Positions 7,971-15,207 of a stretch of 15,207 nt of DNA are shown one piece after another. A model generated the notes under the pieces. That model was not told where the DNA came from. It saw nothing but the letters and a program-made list of their open reading frames with translations, and ran no database searches. The position numbers and the translations under genes are program-made. The DNA is taken from assembly GCA_958350755.1 (NCBI GenBank), contig CATWID010000045.1:1-15207 (forward strand). The letters are read 5' to 3'. The DNA is from an uncultured Collinsella sp. (GTDB taxonomy: Bacteria; Actinomycetota; Coriobacteriia; Coriobacteriales; Coriobacteriaceae). Each line of letters opens with the position of its first letter. Positions within the stretch are counted from its first letter, which is position 1.

Positions 7971-8000
7971 AAAGCAGGCCTTCGAGCCTGCTTTGTTTTT
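7971..8000 (+). terminator. Terminator-like hairpin between the two tRNA-Ser genes
   Basis: AAAGCAGGC (7971-7979) pairs with GCCTGCTTT (7986-7994) around a 6-base loop and is followed by GTTTTT. It looks like an intrinsic terminator, yet another tRNA gene starts only ten bases later. It may therefore act as an attenuator or an RNA processing site. Confidence 0.75.
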
Positions 8001-8009
8001 ACCCCACGC

Positions 8010-8100
8010 GGAGGGGTGGCAGAGTGGTTGAATGCGGCGGTCTCGAAAACCGTTTGGCCTGTATAAGGTCACGAGGGTTCGAATCCCTCCTCCTCCGCCA
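8010..8100 (+). tRNA. tRNA-Ser (anticodon CGA)
   Basis: The 91-base class II tRNA has acceptor stem GGAGGGG/CTCCTCC with one G-T pair (8010-8016 with 8090-8096), anticodon stem GCGGT/ACCGT, anticodon CGA at 8044-8046 (reads UCG), a long variable arm, T arm GAGGG-TTCGAAT-CCCTC, and an encoded CCA at 8098-8100. There is no room for its own promoter after the upstream hairpin, so it probably depends on read-through from the tRNA-Ser(GGA) promoter. Confidence 0.96.
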
Positions 8101-8113
8101 TTTAGGTTGAGAG

Positions 8114-8138
8114 AGCTCCCGGCAACGGGGGCTTTTTT
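8114..8138 (+). terminator. Rho-independent terminator after the tRNA-Ser pair
   Basis: AGCTCCCG and CGGGGGCT form an 8-bp stem (one G-T pair) with a GCAA tetraloop, followed by TTTTTG. It lies 14 bases after the end of tRNA-Ser(CGA). Confidence 0.88.
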
Positions 8139-8170
8139 GTTATCGAAATACGTCTCGATCCCACGCTTCC

Positions 8171-8250
8171 CCAAACATGTACGTCACCCTCCAAAACCGA
8201 CATTTTTCGACATCTTTGAAGGCTGACGTACACGTTTGGATTGAGCTCAC
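8171..8250 (+). repeat. Left palindromic inverted repeat of the nuclease cassette
   Basis: This copy matches the reverse complement of the right copy (9361-9441): 73 of 77 bases are identical from the AACATG at 8174 to the GAGCTCAC end at 8250. The copy is itself a palindrome: 8171-8195 pairs with 8215-8239 at 22 of 25 positions. Its 19-base centre contains the direct repeat CGACAT-TTTT-CGACAT. A non-palindromic tail, GGATTGAGCTCAC, points toward the gene. It begins about 32 bases after the tRNA terminator and ends 11 bases before the stop codon of the nuclease gene, so it may also help end that transcript. Confidence 0.9.
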
Positions 8251-8260
8251 GGGAGTGGCA

Positions 8261-9268
8261 CTATTCGGAAGGTGCCTCCTCGTCTCGCATGCTTTTCCAG
8301 TTGCGGATAAGTGCCTTGCGTAGTTCGTTTTGTTTTCTCTGGTACCCGGTGTCGGTACAGCGAGGCATGCCGAGTGCTTCGCGAATGTTGTTCATGGCGC
8401 GGTGAAAGGCGAGCTGACTGCCGAACTGAGCCGAAGTGAGCGTAACGATTCGATATCCCATTTGGGAGAGAACGGCCTCTCGCTCCGCATCTGCTCCTTT
8501 GCGTTCGAACTCATCGTGAAAGCCGCCCTTATATTCGATACCGAGCTCCCTGCGCTTGTAGGTAACGAGCCCATCGATTTTGAGTGTTCGAGCTTTGGCG
8601 CAATGCCAGAGACGTTGAGGGATCTCGAGCGGTTTGTTGAGTTCGATACCTCTAATGCCAACGCCGCCTTCGCTTATTGGGAGTGAGAGGGCGATTGCCG
8701 AAGCGGTCTCCATAGGCGAGGCCGAGCGATCGTAGATGTGCCTGAGCGCGAGCCGTGCACGTGTGGCACCGGGTTTGCCGGGATACCGATCGAGCAGTTC
8801 GATTATTTCATCCTTGGAGGCGGTGGCTGGTTGCTCGGTATAAGGGTCGGCGGGATTGAGCCTCATGCGATAATCGCCGCAAACTTCATAGCCATATTCG
8901 AGATATTCGATCCTATCCATCCACTCGGCCGCGAGCACGAAGGTGAAGGCTTCGTCGGTGATGAAGACTCCGGGCGTCAACTCGTTAATATGCTCGTAGG
9001 GAAGATTTTGTCCAAGAATGTGGCAAACGACGCCTTTGGTACGAATTCGCTCGAATTCGAATACAACCGCGATATCGATAGTCTTAAGCATATCGGACGG
9101 AATGCCGCAGTCGGTAAGGGCCTGTCGTATGCGCGCAACACGTTGCTGGGTGGAGATGCCTTGTGCACCTATCTGGTAGTCGTGCCGCGCAAGAGACTGA
9201 ACTAAATTCTGGGGTGCATGATGGACAAGCCATGCGGTTTTATGCGAAATGAGAACAGGGGTGTCCAT
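8261..9268 (-). CDS. DUF559/Vsr-like PD-(D/E)XK endonuclease-domain protein
   Basis: The 335-residue protein has two parts. The N-terminal part (about 1-150) has the segments GVFITDEAFTFVLAAE and YEVCGDYRM. I associate these with a group of actinobacterial proteins sometimes annotated as AbiEi-antitoxin-like, but I am not sure of the fold. The C-terminal part (about 180-300) is a DUF559-type nuclease domain: SPMET at 184-188, KIDG with Asp232, IEYKGGFH with Glu245 and Lys247, Arg263, and GYRIVTLT at 271-278. Asp232, Glu245 and Lys247 fit a PD-(D/E)XK active site, so it is probably catalytically intact. Its biological target is unknown. The start has AGAGG six bases upstream. The gene stands alone between two inverted palindromic repeats and has lower GC content than its neighbours, which suggests transfer. 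A small palindrome TGAGT-ACTCA at 9337-9352 lies in its upstream region. Possible roles are mobile-element endonuclease, defence or repair. Confidence 0.8.
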   Translation of the reverse strand: MDTPVLISHKTAWLVHHAPQNLVQSLARHDYQIGAQGISTQQRVARIRQALTDCGIPSDMLKTIDIAVVFEFERIRTKGVVCHILGQNLPYEHINELTPGVFITDEAFTFVLAAEWMDRIEYLEYGYEVCGDYRMRLNPADPYTEQPATASKDEIIELLDRYPGKPGATRARLALRHIYDRSASPMETASAIALSLPISEGGVGIRGIELNKPLEIPQRLWHCAKARTLKIDGLVTYKRRELGIEYKGGFHDEFERKGADAEREAVLSQMGYRIVTLTSAQFGSQLAFHRAMNNIREALGMPRCTDTGYQRKQNELRKALIRNWKSMRDEEAPSE

Positions 9269-9360
9269 TGAGGGCCTCTCGCTCTGAGCCGGTATCCAAC
9301 TCTTATGTCCGTTGAAGTGGGGAAATATACCGGATGTGAGTAAATCAACTCATTCATGCT

Positions 9361-9441
9361 GTGAGCTCAATCCAAACATGTACGTCAACCTCCAAAGATG
9401 TCGAAAAATGTCGTTTTTGGAGGGTGACGTACATGTTCTGG
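9361..9441 (-). repeat. Right palindromic inverted repeat of the nuclease cassette
   Basis: This is the inverted partner of 8171-8250. Within it, 9375-9396 pairs with 9416-9437 at 21 of 22 positions, so this copy is the better palindrome. The 19-base centre differs from the left copy at one base. The tail GTGAGCTCAATCC faces the gene. It lies 92 bases upstream of the nuclease start and about 130 bases before the TRIC gene. Its right arm leaves an open frame into the TRIC gene, which can mislead start prediction there. Confidence 0.9.
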
Positions 9442-9572
9442 ACCCCTGGCATTCCAGCAACGCCACGCCCCCACCCAGTCCCGACCGTTTACCGAGCAAT
9501 AGGGTCGCCAGACCCGTCAACCATGTACTATGTACGGGCATTGTCCAAATCCGTAATCCAAAGGACCCCATC

Positions 9573-10262
9573 TTGCCCGTCGTCGCCGCTATGACCGTTA
9601 CCTCACACGCCACGGATGCCATGGTCGCCATCCCGTTTTGGCTCGAAATGTTCGCCGTCGTCGCGGCTTCAATCTCGGGCGTGTTGGTCGCGCGCGAGCA
9701 CAAACTCGACCTGGTGGGTGCAGTTGCGCTCGCCGTGGTCTGTGGCTTGGGCGGCGGTCTTTTACGCGACATGACGCTGCAGGTGGGCAACGTCTACATC
9801 CTCAACCAGCCAATGGCGCTGCCGCTTTCCATTGCCACGGCAGCCATCATCTATATTTTCCCGGCAATCGTCGACAAGCCCGAAAAACTCATTCCCCTGC
9901 TCGACATCATCTCGGTCGGCATCTACGCCGCCACTGGAGCAGACAAGGCGCTGGTCTACGGCTTTGCACCGGCGGTGTGCATCATGATGGGCTTTTTCAC
10001 CGCGGTGGGCGGCGGCATGTTGCGCGATGGCTTTATGGGCGTGGTTCCGGGCATTTTCCAACGTACTAACTTTTATGCCATCGCCGCCATCGCCGGATCG
10101 ACAAGCTATGTGTGTCTCGTTATGAGCGGCATTATGAGCAATGTCGCCGCGCTGGTCGTATGCGTTGTCGTGACCATGGGTCTGCGCTGGCTCTCGCTGC
10201 GCTTTGACATCAAAAGCCCCACCGAAGAAGATATCGCGCGCTTCTTGCACCGTAAAAAGTAA
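9573..10262 (+). CDS. TRIC-type cation channel family protein (UPF0126), probable TTG start
   Basis: The 229-residue membrane protein has two copies of the UPF0126/TRIC repeat, each with a GGG-x-x-RD motif in a three-helix unit: GLGGGLLRD at 58-66 and AVGGGMLRD at 144-152. A seventh helix and a short charged tail follow. Prokaryotic TRIC proteins form trimeric monovalent-cation channels, but many members, such as YicG, have no tested function. The frame is open far upstream (to 9312), where it would translate part of the palindromic repeat, so a long N-terminus is unlikely. TTG at 9573 has AAAGGA seven bases upstream and is preferred. ATG at 9591 is the alternative (223 residues) but has no ribosome site. 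It is unrelated in direction and composition to the nuclease gene on its left. Confidence 0.88.
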   Translation: MPVVAAMTVTSHATDAMVAIPFWLEMFAVVAASISGVLVAREHKLDLVGAVALAVVCGLGGGLLRDMTLQVGNVYILNQPMALPLSIATAAIIYIFPAIVDKPEKLIPLLDIISVGIYAATGADKALVYGFAPAVCIMMGFFTAVGGGMLRDGFMGVVPGIFQRTNFYAIAAIAGSTSYVCLVMSGIMSNVAALVVCVVVTMGLRWLSLRFDIKSPTEEDIARFLHRKK

Positions 10263-10368
10263 ACAGCACGGCACGACCCTTCGAAATGCAACCGAGAGGT
10301 TCTTTTAGAGCGCCCACGCGTTGGGTACCCTGTTAGGTGCATATCGAGCATCTGACGAAGGATTCACT

Positions 10369-11514
10369 ATGCCTTGCAACCAAGTACCGTCGATCCGGCG
10401 CCACAAAGCGCAGGCCCGCATCACCATCCTATTCGCGCTGATTGCGCTCGCGCTCACCGCACTTCCCACGGTGTCGTTCGCCGGCACCGACACCGCGGGA
10501 AACGTGCTCGCAACCGAAGTTGACTCAACTCCGTCCGGTATCGAAGGCGACCTGTACTGGGCCGGCCAAAGTCTCAACCTAGACGACGCCTCCATCGGCC
10601 GCGATATTATCGCGGCGGGTGAGAACCTGTCGATTCGCGATTGCACCGTAGGCGGCGCCGTTCGTCTGGCGGCACGCACCATCGATATCGCCAAAACCGC
10701 AATCGATGGCAGCGTCACGGTGGCCGGCCAGCACGTCGTGCTCAACACCGGCAGCACCGCCAACTGTTTTTACGCGGCGGGCGAAACGGTCGCCCTGCGC
10801 GGCTCCGCCAAATCGGCGGCGCTTGCCGGCGACACCGTTACCATCGACGGCACCGTCGATGGCAATGTTGAAGTCTGGGCCGACAAGCTCATCCTGGGTA
10901 AAAACGCCCGCATCACCGGCACGGTGAACGCCCACGTCTCACAGGACCCCGAGCGGGCCGAGGGCGCCCAGGTTGGAGCCCTCAAGATCGACCGGACCGA
11001 GAACGAGAACACCTCTACGGTCAACGACATGATCGGCGGCATCGTTGCCGCAGCGCTTTCCACCTGCTTTGTCGCTATCCTACTTGAGCTTGTCTTTCCG
11101 CGCGCAACCGCCAGCGCCGCCGGCATGCTCCATCAGCATCCCATGCCACTGTGGGTAAGTGGCCTTCTGGGCACGGTCGCCATCGCTCCCGCCGTCCTGC
11201 TGCTTATCATCTCGATTGCAGGCCTGTCGCTCGCCGGAGCCCTCATGTGCAGCATCATCGGCATCGCTTTGGTCTCGGCGGCATTTACGGGTACCGCGAT
11301 CGCACGCATGGTCGGACACAACCAAAACCGCTTCGCCATGGCCGCCGCGGGCGGTATCGTCGCGGGCGCGCTCACGGCACTTCCTCTTATGGGCAACTTT
11401 GTCAGCGGCGTAGCCTTCGTCTTCACGCTCGGCTACGTCATCCAAATCATTTGGCACAACGCCCACCTCAAGCCGCAGCAGCCGGCTAACACGCCAGGCC
11501 TTCCCACCGCCTAA
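10369..11514 (+). CDS. Exported beta-helix (bactofilin-like) protein with multi-span membrane C-terminus
   Basis: The 381-residue protein begins with a basic stretch and a hydrophobic helix (about 18-38) ending VSFA-GT, a likely signal peptidase I site after residue 38. Residues about 57-190 are short repeated strands of the type ..GEN.SI...VGG.VRLAAR.I.I, GDTVTIDGTVDGNVEVWA and LGKNARITGTVNA. This is the right-handed beta-helix pattern of polymer-forming (bactofilin-like) domains. A charged linker follows (about 190-220), then four or five membrane helices from 221 to 363. The combination suggests an outer-face structural or envelope-stress protein. Similar fusions are annotated only as polymer-forming cytoskeletal proteins. 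The start at 10369 has AAGGA six bases upstream; the frame extends 16 codons further upstream without support. It follows the TRIC gene by 106 bases on the same strand. Confidence 0.75.
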   Translation: MPCNQVPSIRRHKAQARITILFALIALALTALPTVSFAGTDTAGNVLATEVDSTPSGIEGDLYWAGQSLNLDDASIGRDIIAAGENLSIRDCTVGGAVRLAARTIDIAKTAIDGSVTVAGQHVVLNTGSTANCFYAAGETVALRGSAKSAALAGDTVTIDGTVDGNVEVWADKLILGKNARITGTVNAHVSQDPERAEGAQVGALKIDRTENENTSTVNDMIGGIVAAALSTCFVAILLELVFPRATASAAGMLHQHPMPLWVSGLLGTVAIAPAVLLLIISIAGLSLAGALMCSIIGIALVSAAFTGTAIARMVGHNQNRFAMAAAGGIVAGALTALPLMGNFVSGVAFVFTLGYVIQIIWHNAHLKPQQPANTPGLPTA

Positions 11515-11521
11515 CCACCAA

Positions 11522-11554
11522 CCACCACAAAGGGGACAGGCACCTTTGTGGTGG
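11522..11554. repeat. REP-like palindrome with GGGGACAGGCACC core
   Basis: A perfect 12-bp stem, CCACCACAAAGG with CCTTTGTGGTGG, encloses a 9-base loop, GGACAGGCA. It lies eight bases after the stop of the upstream gene, between convergent genes. The core resembles the short palindromes (REP-type elements) that occur in many bacterial genomes and are often linked to TnpA-REP (RAYT) transposases. It lacks a U-run, so it is not a typical terminator. The structure is certain; the repeat-family assignment is from memory. Confidence 0.7.
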
Positions 11555-11581
11555 CGTAGGCCGCCTCAATCCCCTTACACC

Positions 11582-11617
11582 AAAAAAGGGCGCCGACCAT
11601 CGCGGTCGACGCCCTTT
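11582..11617 (-). terminator. Rho-independent terminator of typA
   Basis: On the minus strand, AAAGGGCG-T-CGACC, a 5-base loop, then GGTCG-G-CGCCCTTT form an 8+5 bp stem with one mismatch, followed by a T run and then GG. It lies 27 bases after the typA stop. A weaker T-rich run on the plus side means it might also stop plus-strand transcripts. Confidence 0.9.
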
Positions 11618-11644
11618 CTTGTTAGTCGCTATAAAGCCCAGCGC

Positions 11645-13483
<1,839 letters not shown>

Positions 13484-13530
13484 GTAGTTCCCCTATCTTC
13501 TATCCATATACAAACGGCACGCGTATGCGA

Positions 13531-13558
13531 CCCGCCCAGCGATACAACGCTCAGCGGG
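13531..13558 (-). promoter_or_regulatory. Imperfect hairpin upstream of typA
   Basis: In the 117-base gap ahead of typA, CCCGC/GCGGG (5 bp) and AGCG/CGCT (4 bp) stack around a small internal loop with a 6-base apical loop. No U-run follows on the minus strand. It could be a weak barrier between the unknown gene and typA or part of a leader. I found no clear promoter for typA here. Confidence 0.3.
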
Positions 13559-13600
13559 AATATTGAGCCTTTTACCGAAAACTCGTTTATTTTAGCGATT

Positions 13601-14050
13601 TTAGATAAGAGGGGTTTCCTCACCTGCAGGTTCAGGGTCGCTCCACATAAAACCATCGCCGGCACCCATGCCCTCATACAGCACGTATGCCGAAAAACCG
13701 CTCTCGAGCGTGGTTTCGAAGAAGCTCACGAGCAGAGCATCGTGATAGCCGCCGTCAATCTCGACGCAGCCGGTGTAGCCGATGGCATAGCGGGCGATAC
13801 GGCCCAGGCCCTCGTCCTTAAGACCCATCTTGTGCTCGGAGATAAAGTTGGTGGCAGCCTCCAGGCATGCCTCCTCGCCATCTTCGTCGAGTGCGGCCAG
13901 ATAACGGTTGGAAGCGGCGTCCTCAATTGCCACAACCACGCCCGGGTTCTCGCCCGCGGCCAGGTCGTCCAAGAAGGCGCCAATCAGATCGCACACCATG
14001 GCGTCGAGCTCGGCGGAGACGTTACCGGCGTCCTGCATATCCTGTGCCAT
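13601..14050 (-). CDS. Uncharacterised acidic protein, 149 residues
   Basis: I do not recognise a family. The product is acidic and apparently cytoplasmic, with no signal peptide or membrane helix. It contains an alternating segment, GVVVAIEDAASNRYLAALDEDGEEACLEAATNFISEH (about 37-73, interrupted), then a glycine-rich region, GRIARYAIGYTGCVEIDGGYHDALLVSF, that looks like beta strands, and a Pro/Glu-rich end. The start at 14050 has GAAGG seven bases upstream. It follows the small membrane protein gene by 30 bases on the same strand and precedes typA by 117 bases. It is probably the last gene of a three-gene unit beginning with the DUF151 nuclease. Composition is like its neighbours, so it looks like a resident lineage-specific gene. 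Confidence 0.8.
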   Translation of the reverse strand: MAQDMQDAGNVSAELDAMVCDLIGAFLDDLAAGENPGVVVAIEDAASNRYLAALDEDGEEACLEAATNFISEHKMGLKDEGLGRIARYAIGYTGCVEIDGGYHDALLVSFFETTLESGFSAYVLYEGMGAGDGFMWSDPEPAGEETPLI

Positions 14051-14080
14051 CTTTAGACCTTCCCATCGAATCCGGCGTCG

Positions 14081-14470
14081 TTACAGTTCTTGTGCCTCAG
14101 CAGCGATCTTGGCGGCAGCGTCGCGGGCGTGCATCATATCCACCGCACGCTTGTCGAGCACCTTGATCTGACTGGTCAGCATTACCGCGTCGACCACGCC
14201 CCAGATCACCAGGCCCGTAGAGATCGAAAACCCAAGCGCACCAACTGTACCACGAAGGCGCGAGCAGATTGCCGCGACAAGGGCGGAGATGACAACCATC
14301 TTGATAAACGAGCCGCGGCGCTCGCGAAGCGTACGGGCCTGTGTCACATAGGCGAGGCGGGCCGCCTCGGATGCTTCCGAGCGCATCTGGGCTTCACGCG
14401 CGATGGCGGCCGCCTCAGCCGACATGCCGCCGGCCATCAGCGAACGCTCCGCAACCTGGACGCCCCGCAT
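14081..14470 (-). CDS. Small membrane protein with two predicted helices, unknown function
   Basis: The 129-residue product has an Ala/Glu/Arg-rich helical N-terminal half (about 1-52, possibly a coiled coil), membrane helices at about 57-70 and 77-99 (KMVVISALVAAICSRL, and GALGFSISTGLVIWGVVDAVMLT), and a charged helical C-terminus. No family recognised. Its ATG directly follows the TAA of the DUF151 gene (TAAATG), which suggests translational coupling. A second possible start is the ATG at 14437, with GGAG nine bases upstream, which would shorten the protein by 11 residues. Confidence 0.78.
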   Translation of the reverse strand: MRGVQVAERSLMAGGMSAEAAAIAREAQMRSEASEAARLAYVTQARTLRERRGSFIKMVVISALVAAICSRLRGTVGALGFSISTGLVIWGVVDAVMLTSQIKVLDKRAVDMMHARDAAAKIAAEAQEL

Positions 14471-14971
14471 TTAGAAGTCATCGGGGGAGAGCGTATGGAC
14501 GAACTCGTCGAACTTCTCGAACTCCTGCTCGTCGTCGACTTCCTCGGCATGGGCGGAAACGGTGCCCAGGCGATTCATGATGTCGTCCTCCACAAACATG
14601 GGAGCATTGCTGCGCACGGCAAGGGCGATGGCATCGCTGGGGCGGGCATCGATCTTGCGCTCGTCACCATCGGCCAGTACGACAATCGTCGCGTAAAACA
14701 CCGGCGGCTCGGCGCGAACTATCTCGATGCGCTCGAGTTTGGCGCCCAAGGCGTCAACGGTATCGAGCAACAGGTCATGGGTAATCGGGCGCTCGGCGCG
14801 ACCGCTATCGATGCCGCGGCTGATGGCAGCAGCTTCAAACGAACCAGTCTGAATGGAAAGGGAACGCAGCGGCGCGGGCGAGTCCGATTTGCTGCAGCGC
14901 TCGCGAAGCACGATAAGCGATGGCACGGGACCGGCGGCCATGACGATGGTCTCTATGTCGACACGAACCAT
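14471..14971 (-). CDS. Bifunctional nuclease family protein (BFN/DUF151)
   Basis: The 166-residue product belongs to the DUF151 family, named after a plant nuclease reported to cut both RNA and DNA. The bacterial members are largely uncharacterised. The signature DARPSDAIALAV at 108-119, followed by RSNAPMFVED, is clear, as is the preceding strand region VFYATIVVL. The C-terminus is acidic (EEVDDEQEFEKFDEF), where some relatives carry a UVR-like segment. The frame is open ten codons upstream (to 15001), but ATG at 14971 has the strong site GGAGGTG four bases upstream and matches family starts. It is the first gene of a probable three-gene operon on the minus strand. Confidence 0.9.
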   Translation of the reverse strand: MVRVDIETIVMAAGPVPSLIVLRERCSKSDSPAPLRSLSIQTGSFEAAAISRGIDSGRAERPITHDLLLDTVDALGAKLERIEIVRAEPPVFYATIVVLADGDERKIDARPSDAIALAVRSNAPMFVEDDIMNRLGTVSAHAEEVDDEQEFEKFDEFVHTLSPDDF

Positions 14972-15027
14972 GGAACACCTCCGGTACGTAGCGGTTAACA
15001 CGCGGCAGCCCGCCGCATTGAATAGCT

Positions 15028-15057
15028 ATACTACCCAATCTTTCGCACAGCACACAA
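15028..15057 (-). promoter_or_regulatory. Candidate promoter of the DUF151 operon
   Basis: On the minus strand, TTGTGT (15052-15057) and TAGTAT (15028-15033) are separated by 18 bases. They lie just downstream of the tRNA-Ile terminator, where a new promoter is expected. The boxes are moderate matches. The leader would be about 50 bases. Confidence 0.45.
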
Positions 15058-15085
15058 AACCAAAATGAGATTTATCGCAGACAAG

Positions 15086-15115
15086 AAAAAAGCCCTGAGG
15101 CAACGCCCCAAGGCT
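15086..15115 (-). terminator. Rho-independent terminator after tRNA-Ile
   Basis: On the minus strand, AGCCTTGGGGC and GCCTCAGGGCT form an 11-bp stem (two G-T pairs) with a 3-base loop, followed by TTTTTTCTTG. It lies 14 bases after the tRNA 3' end. Confidence 0.92.
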
Positions 15116-15129
15116 CTTCACAGTTTTGA

Positions 15130-15206
15130 TGGTGGACCTGACAAGATTCGAACTTGTGACCTCCCGGTTATCAGCCGGACGCTCTAACCAACTGAGCTAC
15201 AGGTCC
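15130..15206 (-). tRNA. tRNA-Ile (anticodon GAT)
   Basis: The complete 77-base tRNA has acceptor stem GGACCTG/CAGGTCC, D arm GCTC...GAGC, anticodon GAT (15170-15172 on the plus strand as ATC), T arm ACAAG-TTCGAAT-CTTGT, discriminator A and an encoded CCA. Its 5' end lies one base from the right edge. Whether it belongs to a larger tRNA cluster cannot be seen. Confidence 0.95.
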
Positions 15207-15207
15207 A

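Larger units (their letters stand above)
8171..9441 (-). mobile_element. Candidate palindrome-flanked single-gene nuclease cassette
   Basis: The unit is made of two inverted, nearly identical copies of a palindromic sequence with a single nuclease-like gene between them, about 1.27 kb in all. The homology of the two copies stops abruptly at both ends. Sampled lines of the gene are about 45-55% GC, against about 60% in neighbouring housekeeping genes. It sits directly behind a tRNA-Ser pair and its terminator. Together these suggest a transferred or mobile unit. Against this, there is no transposase or recombinase, and I find no convincing target duplication (only CCCC at both outer edges). 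The palindromes might instead be common intergenic repeats that happen to flank the gene. Confidence 0.4.

Noticed and set aside
8171..9441. A CRISPR array, retron, or classic insertion sequence at the palindromic repeats
   Set aside because: There are only two inverted copies 1.1 kb apart (no array), no reverse transcriptase, and the single gene encodes a nuclease-type domain, not a known transposase; no convincing target duplication was found.
13531..13558. A terminator between the 149-residue protein gene and typA
   Set aside because: The hairpin is imperfect and not followed by a U-run on the minus strand.

Overview
The window looks like the chromosome of a gut coriobacterium, probably Collinsella or a close relative (Coriobacteriia, Actinomycetota). 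This rests on the fairly high GC content (about 60% in sampled housekeeping genes), the style of the core genes, the type of DUF559 protein, and an uncharacterised trio of genes ahead of typA. The genus is an inference; no 16S or other decisive marker is present.

Left part (1-5500, all on the minus strand). In transcription order these are dnaB (replicative helicase), purA (adenylosuccinate synthetase), purD (GAR synthetase, TTG start), a NUDIX hydrolase of the ADP-ribose pyrophosphatase type, and the start of an ABC exporter that runs off the left edge. purA has a plausible promoter of its own. The purA-purD gap holds overlapping hairpins that cannot all form at once. purD and the NUDIX gene are only 21 nt apart and are probably co-transcribed.

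Centre left (5600-7480, minus strand). This is the classic rpsF-ssb-rpsR-rplI operon. It has a good sigma-70-type promoter, a leader hairpin and a strong rho-independent terminator. L9 carries an unusual acidic, alanine-rich tail. About 370 nt without a gene follow, and then two plus-strand tRNA-Ser genes (GGA and CGA) with a terminator-like hairpin between them.

Centre (8171-9441). The most interesting part is a single gene for a DUF559/Vsr-like PD-(D/E)XK nuclease of lower GC content. It is enclosed by two 77-bp inverted copies (73/77 identical) of a sequence in which each copy is itself a long palindrome. It looks like a compact one-gene cassette placed just behind the tRNA-Ser genes, and may be mobile.

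Right part. Two plus-strand membrane protein genes follow: a TRIC/UPF0126 channel-like protein (probable TTG start) and a secreted beta-helix protein with a multi-span membrane tail. After a REP-like palindrome, the minus strand carries, in transcription order, tRNA-Ile(GAT) with its terminator, a bifunctional-nuclease-family (DUF151) gene, a small two-span membrane protein, an unrecognised 149-residue acidic protein, and typA/bipA with its terminator.
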